Part shown: positions 37,449 through 46,421 of the stretch, piece after piece
Layout: each line of letters opens with the position of its first letter
Position numbering within the stretch: position 1 is the first letter of the stretch
Origin: Blastomonas sp. SL216
GTDB lineage: Bacteria > Pseudomonadota > Alphaproteobacteria > Sphingomonadales > Sphingomonadaceae
Length of the DNA: 64,000 bases
NCBI GenBank assembly: GCA_026625625.1
Contig: CP113055.1
Span: 3,269,001-3,333,000, forward strand
Reading direction: 5' to 3'
Position numbers and translations under genes: made by a program
The notes under the pieces: model-generated
What the model was told of the DNA's origin: nothing
Databases searched by the model: none
Seen by the model: only the letters and a program-made list of their open reading frames with translations

Positions 37449-38312
37449 TTAGCGGCCCCGCATGCCGTCGAACACGTCGGCAAAGGTCGGCTGGTTGGCA
37501 TGACCCAGGCTGGAGCGTGCGGCTTCGATCACCAGCGGCTGCGGATGGCCGTGCAATGATGCGATGATGATCTGCTTGGCGACATGGTACATCGCGCCAT
37601 CGGCCTCGATCACCTGCTTGCAGCGGTTGGCCAGCGGACCCACCAGGCCATAAGCCAGGAAAATCCCGAGGAACGTACCGACGAGCGCCGATCCGATCAT
37701 CTCACCCAGAATTTCCGGCGGCTTGTCGATCGAGCCCATGGTCTTGACGATCCCGAGCACGGCCGCGACGATCCCGAGTGCGGGCAGCGCGTCGGCCAGG
37801 TTCTGCAGGCCGTCGGCCGGGCCGACCGCTTCGTGATGGTGCGTCTTGATCGCCTGATCGACGACATCCTCCACCGCATGCGGATCGAGCTGGCCCGACG
37901 AGACGACGACCAGCCGCAGCGAGTCGCAGATCAGGTGGATCAGCGTCGAATCCTTGAGCAGGGTGGGATATTCGGAAAAGACCGAGGAGCTCTTGGGGTC
38001 CTCGATATGCGGCTCCAGCGCCACCGGGCCTTCGGTGCGCAGCATCTTCATCAGCTTGGATACCAGGAAGATGCAGTCGAGAAAATCCTGCTTCTTGTAC
38101 TTGGATCCCTTGAACGCGGTCATGACACCGCCGCCGATCGCCTTGATATGCGCACCGGAATTGCCGATCAGCATCGAGCCTGCAGCTGCGCCGCCGATGA
38201 TCATCATTTCCAGCGGAAGGGCGTGCAGAATGACGCCCATGCTGCCCCCGGCGAGAATGAAACCGCCGAAAACCATGACAATCAGAACGACAAAGCCAAT
38301 AGCTGCGAACAT
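37449..38312 (-). CDS. motA: Flagellar stator protein MotA
   Basis: A 287-residue membrane protein with four helices: the first two near the N-terminus (FAAIGFVVLIVMVFGGFILA and MEMMIIGGAAAGSMLIGN-like), and the last two around ALPALGIVAAVLGIVKTMGS and GTFLGIFLAYGLVGPLANRC, joined by a large cytoplasmic loop containing ADGLQNLADALP. MotA and MotB form the stator. A sigma-28-like promoter lies about 78 bases upstream, consistent with late flagellar expression. Confidence 0.96.
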   Translation of the reverse strand: MFAAIGFVVLIVMVFGGFILAGGSMGVILHALPLEMMIIGGAAAGSMLIGNSGAHIKAIGGGVMTAFKGSKYKKQDFLDCIFLVSKLMKMLRTEGPVALEPHIEDPKSSSVFSEYPTLLKDSTLIHLICDSLRLVVVSSGQLDPHAVEDVVDQAIKTHHHEAVGPADGLQNLADALPALGIVAAVLGIVKTMGSIDKPPEILGEMIGSALVGTFLGIFLAYGLVGPLANRCKQVIEADGAMYHVAKQIIIASLHGHPQPLVIEAARSSLGHANQPTFADVFDGMRGR

Positions 38313-38389
38313 GGCGGTTCCCTTGATCCTCGCACCGCGCCGCTGTGACTGGGCGCAATGAGGGCCGAAAATCGGCCCGTTCAGATCGT

Positions 38390-38416
38390 AGAACGGCTTT
38401 TGCCGATCGTGGTTAA
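38390..38416 (-). promoter_or_regulatory. Sigma-28 (FliA) type promoter of motAB
   Basis: On the minus strand TTAA is followed by 15 bases and then GCCGTTCT. The spacing equals that of the E. coli FliA consensus TAAA-N15-GCCGATAA and matches the elements before flgM and the flagellin genes in this window. Confidence 0.65.
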
Positions 38417-38467
38417 GCGCAAAACAGGGTTAATATGAAGGGCTTATTCGTTAACCACGAACAGGCG

Positions 38468-39328
38468 TCAGCGAAGATAGTCGAGCAGCGACTGCTGCGA
38501 AATCTTGGCATAGACGGCTTGCGTCGCCTGCAGGTTGGTCAGCAGCGTCTGCAGCCGGGTCAGCGCTTCGGAAACATTGGCATCCACCAGTTCCGATTTG
38601 CGCGATGCGAGCGAGAGTTCGCTTTGCTGCAGTTCCTCACGCGCGCTCTCGATCGATCCCTTGACCACGCCCTGCCGGGTGAGCAGCTGCGTCATCCGGT
38701 CGATGGCACCATCCAGCGCGGTCAGCTGCGCATCGCGCGCGGCCTGACCGGTGGGGGTCTGGTTGTTGATCGCGGCTGCGGTATCGGACATGATCTGGGA
38801 AAGCGTCCTGGTCGTGCCGCCGCCCACGTCGATATTGTCGTGCACCTCTTCCAGATTGGGCGCGGCAATGACAAAGCGGGTATCGCCCATCGGCACGCGG
38901 ATCGCCTGGCCGGTGCCGAACAGCTGGCCGCCGAAATTGTCGCGCTGGCCCAGGGCATCGTTGAAGTCATTGGCAATGCCGTTGACTTCGAGCGCCAGAA
39001 CCTGCGGGTCGGTGGGGCTGATCGTGCCGGTATTGGCAGAAAGCAAAAGCTCGCGCGTGCGGATGAGCCCGCTGACGATGGTGTTGAGGCTGGCTTCGGC
39101 CTGGTTGGCGCGCGTGTCGGCGCGGCCCAGATTGTTGGTCCACGCCTCCTCGTCCGACTGGAAGCGCGAGATATTGGCCGCTTCCAGCCAGGCCTTGGGG
39201 TCGTTGGAGGGGCGCGCGATGCGGCTTTCGCCGCCCACCAGCGCCTGCTGGTCAGCGATCGCGCGGCTGAGGCGGACCTGCTGCGTCACCTCTTGCGGAG
39301 CGCGATAGCGATTAACGGACTGGACCAT
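38468..39328 (-). CDS. flgL: Flagellar hook-filament junction protein FlgL
   Basis: A 286-residue flagellin-like protein beginning MVQSVNRYRAPQEVTQQVRL and ending with a matching helical region (LTNLQATQAVYAKISQQSLL). It has SGLIRTRELLLSANTGT and VNGIANDFNDALGQRDNFGG, typical of FlgL. It links the hook (through FlgK) to the filament. It follows flgK by 17 bases and is the last gene of the flg operon on this strand. Confidence 0.92.
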   Translation of the reverse strand: MVQSVNRYRAPQEVTQQVRLSRAIADQQALVGGESRIARPSNDPKAWLEAANISRFQSDEEAWTNNLGRADTRANQAEASLNTIVSGLIRTRELLLSANTGTISPTDPQVLALEVNGIANDFNDALGQRDNFGGQLFGTGQAIRVPMGDTRFVIAAPNLEEVHDNIDVGGGTTRTLSQIMSDTAAAINNQTPTGQAARDAQLTALDGAIDRMTQLLTRQGVVKGSIESAREELQQSELSLASRKSELVDANVSEALTRLQTLLTNLQATQAVYAKISQQSLLDYLR

Positions 39329-39345
39329 ATCGACTTACCCCGGCC

Positions 39346-40677
39346 TTAAAACACGTTCAGAATGGTTTGCATGGTGTCGCGCGCCACCTGGATTACGCGG
39401 GCAGAGGCTTCATAGGCCTGTTGCAACCGGATCAGGTCAGCGGCTTCGCGGTCCAGATCGACCCCGGACATCGCATCGCGGCGACGGCGTGCCCCCTCGT
39501 CGAGCGCGGTGGCGGCCTCGGATTCGCTGCGCACGGCGGACAGGTTGGTGGCGAAGCCCGCCATGAAATTGTTCCACTTGGTCTCGACGCCATCGGTGGT
39601 GCGCAGTGCAGGCAGCGTCAGCAGATTGCCGTTGGGCGTGCCGTCAGCCGCCGCCAGTGCCAGCTGGGCGGTGTCGCGCGTGGTCACTTCCAGGGTCGAG
39701 ATGTCGCCCGGCATGGTCAGCAGCGGTGCGCCGACCGCGCCGCTGAGCGTGCGGCCCTGTGCCTGCCAGGCGTTGATATCGGTGACCAGCTGCTGCGCGA
39801 GCGCGTTGAGATCGTTGAGCCGACCCTGCGCGGTGGCACCGGCGCGGCTGAGCCCGGCCAGCGATCCTTCGCTGGGCACGGCCACCGCGGTGCCATCGAC
39901 CTGCAGGGCCAGGCTGCCATCGGCATTGCTCGATGCGGTCACATTGGCAAAGAAATTCACCCCGGCCAGCTGCTGGCCGCCATAAGAGATGGTGGCGGTG
40001 CCGTTGGGGGCCAGGCTGATCGTGGCGTTGAGCTTCTCGGTGATCGTCGCCAGCATCGCATCGCGCGCATCGAGCAGGCCGGCATGCGCATCGGTGCCTT
40101 CCTTGGTGCGGGTAATGTCCAGGTTGATCTTGTTCAGGTTTTCCAGCGCGGCATTCAGCGTATTGGCCTCCTGCGTCGCGCCCTGGGTGACCTGCTGCGC
40201 GGTCAGCGTCATGTTGCTCGACGTCCGGCGGAAGGCATCGACCACCGCATCGAGTTCGGTCAGCAGGGTGAGCTTGAGCGAGTTGTCGAACGGCGCTGCC
40301 GCGACTTCCTCGGCCCGGCCGAAAAAGGTGTTGAGCCGTGTGCCGACATTCGACCCGGCATTGTCGAGATTGGTCTCCAGCCGCTCGAGCCAGCTCAGCT
40401 GGGTTTCCGCACGAATGCGCGCCGCTCCGGTCTGACGCACCTGCGCCTCGACGAATTCGTCCGATGCGCGCACCGTCTGTGCAATGCGCACGCCGTTGAG
40501 CCCGGTCTGCGACAGATAGGCCGGATTGAGCGATCCCGAAACGGTGGCGTCGCTCATCTCCACGCTGCGGCGGACATAATCGGGGTTTTCGGCATTGGCG
40601 ATGTTGTGCGACACCGTCTCCATCGAGCGGGCAAAGGCGCGCAGGCCCGAACGGCCGATGTTCAGCAGGTTGCTCAT
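39346..40677 (-). CDS. flgK: Flagellar hook-associated protein FlgK
   Basis: A 443-residue protein with the rod/hook family N-terminus LLNIGRSGLRAFARSMETVS and HNIANAENPDYVRRSVEM, and the C-terminus DLDREAADLIRLQQAYEASA, RVIQVARDTMQTILNVF. Domain order and length fit FlgK. It forms the first hook-filament junction ring. Its start overlaps the flgJ stop by 4 bases. Confidence 0.95.
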   Translation of the reverse strand: MSNLLNIGRSGLRAFARSMETVSHNIANAENPDYVRRSVEMSDATVSGSLNPAYLSQTGLNGVRIAQTVRASDEFVEAQVRQTGAARIRAETQLSWLERLETNLDNAGSNVGTRLNTFFGRAEEVAAAPFDNSLKLTLLTELDAVVDAFRRTSSNMTLTAQQVTQGATQEANTLNAALENLNKINLDITRTKEGTDAHAGLLDARDAMLATITEKLNATISLAPNGTATISYGGQQLAGVNFFANVTASSNADGSLALQVDGTAVAVPSEGSLAGLSRAGATAQGRLNDLNALAQQLVTDINAWQAQGRTLSGAVGAPLLTMPGDISTLEVTTRDTAQLALAAADGTPNGNLLTLPALRTTDGVETKWNNFMAGFATNLSAVRSESEAATALDEGARRRRDAMSGVDLDREAADLIRLQQAYEASARVIQVARDTMQTILNVF

Positions 40678-41036
40678 GGCTTATCGATCCCGAACTGCTT
40701 GAGCACCATGTCGGCGATGCCGAAGCTCTGCTTGCCTGCCATGTCGTCGGCGACGCGCGCGTCCATCAGGTCGCGGAACTGGTCCGTGGCGGTCGAGCCG
40801 AGCAGCGTGTCGCCGTCGGTTGCGGTGCGCATCGCCCCGATCATCTGGCGCAGGAAGATCGCCTCGAACGATTGCGCCGCCTTGCGCAGCTCGGCCTTTT
40901 CGGCCTCGCTCTTGCCGGGCGTCGCGCCATCGGCACCGCGCGCAGCCTCCGCCGCCGCCTTTGCCTGTTTGTCGAGCGGCAGTGCAGCGCTGGTGCGGGC
41001 CAGCGGAAAGGCGGCAGAGGCGGGCATGACGGTCAC
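40674..41036 (-). CDS. flgJ: Short FlgJ: rod-binding domain only
   Basis: A 120-residue protein holding only the rod-binding half of FlgJ: AAQSFEAIFLRQMIGAMRTA, then STATDQFRDLMDARVADDMA and GIADMVLKQFGIDKP. The muramidase half present in enterobacterial FlgJ is missing. The enzyme is probably supplied by the transglycosylase encoded at 49869. It overlaps both flgK and flgI by 4 bases. Confidence 0.93.
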   Translation of the reverse strand: MTVMPASAAFPLARTSAALPLDKQAKAAAEAARGADGATPGKSEAEKAELRKAAQSFEAIFLRQMIGAMRTATDGDTLLGSTATDQFRDLMDARVADDMAGKQSFGIADMVLKQFGIDKP

Positions 41037-42145
41037 AGGATCACGAGCTCCGCCTTGAGCGAGCCGGACTGCTTCAGCGCTTCCAGGATCGCGGCGAGAT
41101 CGCTCGGCGAAGCCCCGATGGCGTTGATCGTTTCGACAATCTCGGACAAATTGGCACCTCGCTTGATCTCGAATGCCGGGTTGGTCTCTTCCTCGATCGC
41201 GACCTGGCTGCGCTGTTCGACCGCGGTCTGGCCCTGGCTGAACGGCGCGGGCTGGACGACGGTGGGCGCTTCCTGGACCTTCACGGTCAGCTTGCCATGG
41301 CTCACTGCCGCAGGGCCAATCCGCACCGCGCCATTGATAACGACCGTACCGGTGCGCGCGTTAACAATTACTTTAGCCGGGGCCTCGGCAGGGGTGACCG
41401 ATATGTTCTCGATTCGGGACATCATCTGCACGCGTTCCTGCGCGGTGACGGGCGCGGCGATCCGCACCGAAACCGCATCATTGGCGACCGCGAGCGCATA
41501 GCCGAACTGGCTGTTGATGGCGTCGGCCACGCGCATCGCGGTGGTCAGATCGGCATCGGCCAGGTTGAACATCAGATAGGGGCTCTGTTCGAACCCGGTC
41601 TCGACCGCGCGCTCGACCGTCGCGCCGCCGGCAATGCGGCCGACCGAGGGAATGTTGACCACGGTGCTCGATCCGTCGGCGCCGCTGACACCCAGTCCGC
41701 CGACCGCCAGATTGCCCTGCGCCATCGCGTAGATCTGGCCATCGGCACCCAGCAGCGGCATCATGATCAGCGTGCCGCCGCGCAGCGACTTGGCGCGGCC
41801 CAGCGCCGAGACGGTGATGTCGAGCCGCTGGCCGGGCTTGGCCATCGGCGGCAGTTCTGCGGTGACCAGCACCGCCGCTGCATTCTTGGTCGCCGGGTTG
41901 ATGCCCGGAGGCAGCGTCAGGCCGAAGCGGTTGGTGACCCCGCGCATGCCGACGGTGGCATATTCCAGCGCGTCATCGCCAGTGCCGGCCAGGCCGACGA
42001 CGATGCCATAGCCGGTCAGCTGGTTGGCGCGCAGACCCTGAAAGCCGCCCAGATCCTTGATCCGTTCGGCATGTACCGGCTGCATCGCGGCCATCAGCGC
42101 CAGCATCAGCGTGGCAATCAGGCGAAGGGGCGTGAAGTGGGTCAT
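41033..42145 (-). CDS. flgI: Flagellar P-ring protein FlgI
   Basis: A 370-residue protein beginning with a signal peptide (PLRLIATLMLALMAAMQPVHA) at ATG 42145; a longer frame upstream overlaps flgH and is not used. The mature start ERIKDLGGFQGLRANQLTGY and later GVTNRFGLTLPPGINPATKN, ISVTPAEAPAKVIVNARTGT and the C-terminal DLAAILEALKQSGSLKAELV are FlgI hallmarks. It forms the periplasmic P ring around the rod, assembled with FlgA. Confidence 0.96.
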   Translation of the reverse strand: MTHFTPLRLIATLMLALMAAMQPVHAERIKDLGGFQGLRANQLTGYGIVVGLAGTGDDALEYATVGMRGVTNRFGLTLPPGINPATKNAAAVLVTAELPPMAKPGQRLDITVSALGRAKSLRGGTLIMMPLLGADGQIYAMAQGNLAVGGLGVSGADGSSTVVNIPSVGRIAGGATVERAVETGFEQSPYLMFNLADADLTTAMRVADAINSQFGYALAVANDAVSVRIAAPVTAQERVQMMSRIENISVTPAEAPAKVIVNARTGTVVINGAVRIGPAAVSHGKLTVKVQEAPTVVQPAPFSQGQTAVEQRSQVAIEEETNPAFEIKRGANLSEIVETINAIGASPSDLAAILEALKQSGSLKAELVIL

Positions 42146-42158
42146 GTCAAAAGGGCCT

Positions 42159-42854
42159 TCAGAACGGGCTGACGATTTCAAAGAAGCGCTGCAACCAGCC
42201 CTTCTGGCTGGCGCGCGCGATCTCCCCGGTGCCGCCATAGACGATCTGCGCATTGGCGACGCGCGAGGAGGGGATGATATTGTCTGCAGCCACATCGATC
42301 TGGCGAACGATGCCGCTGAAGCGGATATGTTCTGCGCCGCGGTTGAGGCTCATCAGCTTCTCGCCGCGCACCAGCATGGTGCCGTTGGGATAGACCTCTG
42401 CGATGGTCACGGTGATCTGGCCCTGCAGCGAGTTGGACTGCTGCGCGGTGCCGGTGCCCTGGAAGGTGGTGTTGCCGCCTGCGGAGACGTCGCTGGGGTT
42501 GAAGAAGCTCAGCGGGCCGGTGGTTGGCGGGGTCAGGCCGATGCTGCCATTGCGGTCGGTATTGGCACCGTTCGACTTGACCGCCTGGGTCCGTTCGACC
42601 AGCGCGATGGTCAGCACATCGCCGACCATCGCGGCGCGCGCGCCGTTGGTCAGCGCCGAATAGCCGTTGCTCGCCTGGAAGATCGCACCATTGGGTGCAG
42701 CCGGGGCCTGGCGCGGCATCGACAGGGTCGGCGCATATTCCGGATCCGGCTGGATCGGCTGCTTCTTCTTCTTGGCGTAAGCGGGGCTCGACGCGCACAG
42801 CGCGAGAACGAGCGCTGCGGCCAGCATATTGCGGAGCGGTGCGGTGGACATCAT
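42159..42854 (-). CDS. flgH: Flagellar L-ring protein FlgH
   Basis: A 231-residue protein with a signal peptide and FlgH motifs AAMVGDVLTIALVERTQA, GSIGLTPPTTGPLSFFN, TVTIAEVYPNGTMLVRGEKL and IRFSGIVRQIDVAADNII. It forms the outer-membrane L ring. FlgH is normally a lipoprotein, but here the only cysteine of the leader lies in ALVLALCASSPAYA, with leucine just before it, which is a poor lipobox; cleavage at AYA before KKKK is an alternative. Confidence 0.95.
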   Translation of the reverse strand: MMSTAPLRNMLAAALVLALCASSPAYAKKKKQPIQPDPEYAPTLSMPRQAPAAPNGAIFQASNGYSALTNGARAAMVGDVLTIALVERTQAVKSNGANTDRNGSIGLTPPTTGPLSFFNPSDVSAGGNTTFQGTGTAQQSNSLQGQITVTIAEVYPNGTMLVRGEKLMSLNRGAEHIRFSGIVRQIDVAADNIIPSSRVANAQIVYGGTGEIARASQKGWLQRFFEIVSPF

Positions 42855-42863
42855 GCTCTACCC

Positions 42864-43655
42864 TCAACCCATCTGCTGATTGGCGAACTGGAGCATTTCG
42901 TCGGTCGCCTTGATCATCTTGGAATTCACCTCATAGGCGCGCTGGGTCTCGATCATGTCGACCAGCTCCTCGACGATATTGACGTTCGATCCTTCAAGCG
43001 CGCCCTGGCGCAGCGTGCCGCGGCCTTCCAGCCCGGCCAGACCCACAACCGGCGCGCCGCTGGCGGCGGTTTCGGCAAGAAGATTGCCACCCAGCGACCT
43101 GAGGCCCGCCGGATTGACGAAGCTGGCCAGTTCGATCTGGCCCAGTTCATTGGCTTCGGCCTGGCCGTCGATCGTCGCCGAGACGGTGCCATCCTTGCCG
43201 ATGGTGATGCTGGTAACGCCCTGCGGAACCTGGATATTGGGCACCAGCGGCAGGCCTTCGGGCGTTACCACCTGGCCTTCGGCGGTCAGGTTGAAATTGC
43301 CCGCGCGGGTATAGGCGTTGGTGCCGTCGGGCATCTGCACCTGAAAATAGCCCGCGCCCTCGATCATCAGGTCGAGCGAATTTTCGGTGATCTGCGCACT
43401 GCCCTGCGTATCGATGCGGCTGGTGCTGGTCAGCTTCACGCCGGTACCGACCGAAAGCCCGGTGGCGAACTGGTTCTGCGCATCGGCGCGCGCGCCGGCG
43501 GCGATCTGCTGCTGATAGGCCAGCGTCTCGAAATTGGCGCGGTCACGCTTGAAACCGGTGGTGTTCACGTTCGCCAGGTTGTTGGCGATGACGCGCATCT
43601 TGGTGTTCTGCGCATCCAGCCCGGTGCGGGCGACCTGAAGGGCTCCGTTGCTCAT
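42864..43655 (-). CDS. flgG: Flagellar distal rod protein FlgG
   Basis: A 263-residue protein with ALQVARTGLDAQNTKMRVIA, NNLANVNTTGFKRDRANFE, DLMIEGAGYFQVQMPDGTNA and the C-terminus VNIVEELVDMIETQRAYEVN with MIKATDEMLQFANQQMG. Length and motifs are typical of FlgG, the distal rod subunit that passes through the P and L rings. It lies between flgF and flgH on the same strand. Confidence 0.96.
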   Translation of the reverse strand: MSNGALQVARTGLDAQNTKMRVIANNLANVNTTGFKRDRANFETLAYQQQIAAGARADAQNQFATGLSVGTGVKLTSTSRIDTQGSAQITENSLDLMIEGAGYFQVQMPDGTNAYTRAGNFNLTAEGQVVTPEGLPLVPNIQVPQGVTSITIGKDGTVSATIDGQAEANELGQIELASFVNPAGLRSLGGNLLAETAASGAPVVGLAGLEGRGTLRQGALEGSNVNIVEELVDMIETQRAYEVNSKMIKATDEMLQFANQQMG

Positions 43656-43680
43656 CTCATTTCACTCCGTTTCGCGAGGC

Positions 43681-44424
43681 TTAGCTGGGCATCCGCATGA
43701 TGGATGCGCCGCCATCGTCCATTTCCTGCGCCGTGGTCAGCATCTTGACCTGGGTTTCCCAGGCGCGGCTGGCTTCGATCATGTCGACCAGCGCCTGGGT
43801 CATGTTCACATTCGATCCCTCGAGCGCCCCGGTGGTGACCGTGGCATCGGGGTCTTCGGGCAGCGCGCCGTCGCCCGGCACGCGGAACAGGCCATCGAGG
43901 CCCTTCTTGATCTCGCTGCCCTGGGGGCTGACCAGCTTGAGCCGGCCGACCTCGATCTGCTGGGCGGGGTCGCCGCCTGCCGGGACGATCGAGATCGCGC
44001 CATTGGCAGCGATGCTGATCTTGTCGGCGGGCGGCAGCGTGATCGGGCCGCCCTGGCCAAGCACGGGGAACCCGTCGCCAGTGGTCAGCAGCCCGCTTTG
44101 ATTGACCATCAGGTCGCCGCGCCGGGTATAGGCCTCTGCGCCATCGGCGGCCTGCACGCCCAGCAGCGCATCGCCATTGAGCGCGACATCGAGCGCGCCG
44201 CCGGTATTCTCGACCGTGCCGGCATGCATGTCCGCGCCGGTCACCGCCTCGCTGGTCGAGGCGCGGCTGGCCAGGCCATTGCCCTGCACATAGAGCGCGC
44301 GGGCGTTGACGACCTCTGCCCTGAACCCGGTCGTGTCGGCATTCGCCATATTGTTGGCGATCGCCGTCTGGCGGTTCATGATGCCCTGCATGGCTTTCAG
44401 GTTGATGTGGATCATCTTGTCCAT
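43681..44424 (-). CDS. flgF: Flagellar proximal rod protein FlgF
   Basis: A 247-residue rod protein: IHINLKAMQGIMNRQTAIAN, NMANADTTGFRAEVVNARAL, GDALLGVQAADGAEAYTRRG, and a C-terminus with VNMTQALVDMIEASRAWETQ. The DM-xx-SR ending is FlgF-like. It contributes to the proximal rod. It lies 26 bases before flgG in the same operon. Confidence 0.94.
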   Translation of the reverse strand: MDKMIHINLKAMQGIMNRQTAIANNMANADTTGFRAEVVNARALYVQGNGLASRASTSEAVTGADMHAGTVENTGGALDVALNGDALLGVQAADGAEAYTRRGDLMVNQSGLLTTGDGFPVLGQGGPITLPPADKISIAANGAISIVPAGGDPAQQIEVGRLKLVSPQGSEIKKGLDGLFRVPGDGALPEDPDATVTTGALEGSNVNMTQALVDMIEASRAWETQVKMLTTAQEMDDGGASIMRMPS

Positions 44425-44473
44425 GTCAGGGCACCTTGGTGTTTCGCATTACAATCGGGTTAAGGGCGGATCA

Positions 44474-45304
44474 TCAGGTCTGCAGGTTGACGATCGTCTG
44501 GGTCAGCGTGTTCGCGGTTTCGAGCGCCTGGGCATTTGCCTGGAAGTTGCGCTGCGCTGCGATCAGCGAGACGAGCTCTTCGGTCAGGTCGATATTCGCC
44601 GCTTCCAGCGTTCCCGAACGCACCGTTCCGAGCGGGCCGTTGCCGGCCTGGTTGATCAGCGGGGTGCCCGATACGCCGGTCGACTGCCAGTGCGCATCGC
44701 CGATCGGGCGAAGGCCTTCGGCAGCGGCAAAGCTGGCCATCGCGACCGCGCCGATGCGGGTCTGGCTGCCGTTGGAGAAGGTGGCGCTGACCACGCCTTC
44801 GTCGCTGATCGTGATGTTCGACAGCACCGCGTTCGGATCGGCAGGATCGCTCTGCGGCAGGACGAAATCGAACAGGTCGGCCTGGTTGGTCGAGGTCACG
44901 CGGCCCGCGGCGTCCACCGGCAGCATCTGCACGCGGTTGCCGATATTGTCGACAACCTCGCGGTTGACGTTGACGAAGAACGATCCGTTGCGGGTGAAGC
45001 TCTGTGCCTGGCGGGGCGAGGAGCCTTCGACGATGAAGAAGCCGTCGCCTGCGATCGCAAGGTCCAGCGTGCGGTCGGTCGAGTTGAGCGAGCCTTGCGT
45101 GAACTGCTGCACGATCCCGGTCAGACGCACACCCTGGCCCGCGACCGACTTGGTGCTCTGCGTCGGCGCAGAAGCGAACAGGTCACCGAACGTGGCCTTG
45201 GACTTCTTGAAGCCGGTCGAGCTCGAGTTGGCGATGTTGTTCGAGACGGTGGCCAGATCCGTCTGCGCTGCCTTGAGGCCGCTGAGCGAGGTGATGAAGG
45301 ACAT
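44474..45304 (-). CDS. flgE: Flagellar hook protein FlgE (short form)
   Basis: A 276-residue protein with FlgE ends: SFITSLSGLKAAQTDLATVS and NNIANSSSTGFKKSKATFGD at the N-terminus, TLDLAIAGDGFFIVEGSS in the middle, and EAANIDLTEELVSLIAAQRN with FQANAQALETANTLTQTIV at the C-terminus. Hook proteins are usually about 400 residues or more, so the outer D2-type domain is missing or reduced. Position between flgD and flgF fits the hook gene. The reading frame shows no break. Confidence 0.92.
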   Translation of the reverse strand: MSFITSLSGLKAAQTDLATVSNNIANSSSTGFKKSKATFGDLFASAPTQSTKSVAGQGVRLTGIVQQFTQGSLNSTDRTLDLAIAGDGFFIVEGSSPRQAQSFTRNGSFFVNVNREVVDNIGNRVQMLPVDAAGRVTSTNQADLFDFVLPQSDPADPNAVLSNITISDEGVVSATFSNGSQTRIGAVAMASFAAAEGLRPIGDAHWQSTGVSGTPLINQAGNGPLGTVRSGTLEAANIDLTEELVSLIAAQRNFQANAQALETANTLTQTIVNLQT

Positions 45305-45360
45305 TTGAGCTTACTCCTCAGTGAAATCTGTTCGTATTCGGGTTGAATGGTTCGGGCAGG

Positions 45361-46017
45361 TCAGGCGATGCGTCTGGCGCTGCTGGCGGAAATCGAGCCG
45401 GCGGGGGTCACCAGCATGGCGTCGGCGCCGGTGCTGCTGGATTCGACCGCTGTCACCGGCAGCCAGGTCGAAACGGTGGTCGCGGCGGCACCCTTGATGC
45501 GCACCTTGAGCGGGCCGATATTGACAGGGTTGCCGTTGTCGTCCTCGCTGAGCAGCTGGAACGGCACCTTGCCCGCCGGGACATTGCCCATGTCCTGGGT
45601 GTGGACGACATTGCCCGCGCTATCGAGCCATTCGAGCGAGACGTTGCTCGCCGGATTGGTCAGCGTGAATTCTCCGGCATAGCGGCCCTGTGCGTCGGAA
45701 TAGGCAGTATCGCCATCCTGCAGCACCGAACGGCCGATGAAATTGGCGGCTTCGGCAAGGCGCGAGGTGCCGAAGGACCCTGCGATCGCCTTGAGCGAGG
45801 CATTCATTTCCGAAATGCCCGCAACCTGACTGAACTGCGCCATCTGGGCGACCATGTCCTTGTTCTCGACCGGATTGAACGGGTCCTGGAACTTCAGCTG
45901 CGCGGTCATCAGCTCCAGAAACGCGGTCTGATCGAGCGATTCCTTGCTGTTGTTGCTCGGAATGCTGTCGGTCTTCTTCTGCAGGCTCGACACGAAATCA
46001 TTGGTGATCGTCGTCAT
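45361..46017 (-). CDS. flgD: Flagellar hook assembly protein FlgD
   Basis: A 218-residue protein with the FlgD core LDQTAFLELMTAQLKFQDPF and NPVENKDMVAQMAQFSQVAG, then a C-terminal beta region (GRYAGEFTLTNPASNVSLEW, VHTQDMGNVPAGKVPFQLL). FlgD caps the growing hook and is discarded after assembly. It overlaps flgC by 4 bases and precedes flgE. Confidence 0.95.
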   Translation of the reverse strand: MTTITNDFVSSLQKKTDSIPSNNSKESLDQTAFLELMTAQLKFQDPFNPVENKDMVAQMAQFSQVAGISEMNASLKAIAGSFGTSRLAEAANFIGRSVLQDGDTAYSDAQGRYAGEFTLTNPASNVSLEWLDSAGNVVHTQDMGNVPAGKVPFQLLSEDDNGNPVNIGPLKVRIKGAAATTVSTWLPVTAVESSSTGADAMLVTPAGSISASSARRIA

Positions 46018-46418
46018 TTGCCCATCCTCACGGTATCGAGGATCAGCGACTTGGCGGTCTGCATCACCTGCACGTTGTTCTGATATTGCCGGGCGGTCTC
46101 CAGCATATCGATCAGCTCGGCGGTCTCATCGACCCCGGCATCCCAGACATAGCCTTCGTCATCGGCGAGCGGATTGGTCGGGTCGTGCCGCTTGACCGGC
46201 TTGATGTCCGACTGGATGACCTTTTCCACCTGCACGGTGGCGACGCCGGGGCGTTCCTCGATGGTCTTGAACACCGGCTTGATCGCGCGATAGGCCTCTT
46301 TTTCGCTCGCATAGGTGGTGCGCGCGTTGGCCAGGTTCGATGCGGTGGTGTTCAGACGCGACAGCTGGGCCGACATGGCGCGGCCCGAAATGTCGAAGAC
46401 GCTCATGGGACCGGGCAT
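46014..46418 (-). CDS. flgC: Flagellar proximal rod protein FlgC
   Basis: A 134-residue rod protein: MSVFDISGRAMSAQLSRLNT with TASNLANARTTYASEKEAYR, a KPVKRHDPTNPLADDEGYVW stretch typical of FlgC, and a C-terminal ELIDMLETARQYQNNVQVMQ helix. It lies 3 bases after flgB and overlaps flgD. Confidence 0.95.
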   Translation of the reverse strand: MPGPMSVFDISGRAMSAQLSRLNTTASNLANARTTYASEKEAYRAIKPVFKTIEERPGVATVQVEKVIQSDIKPVKRHDPTNPLADDEGYVWDAGVDETAELIDMLETARQYQNNVQVMQTAKSLILDTVRMGK

Positions 46419-46421
46419 GGC

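Noticed and set aside
44474-45304. flgE as a truncated pseudogene
   Set aside because: Both conserved ends are present in one unbroken frame, with normal codon use and operon position; it is a short form rather than a fragment.
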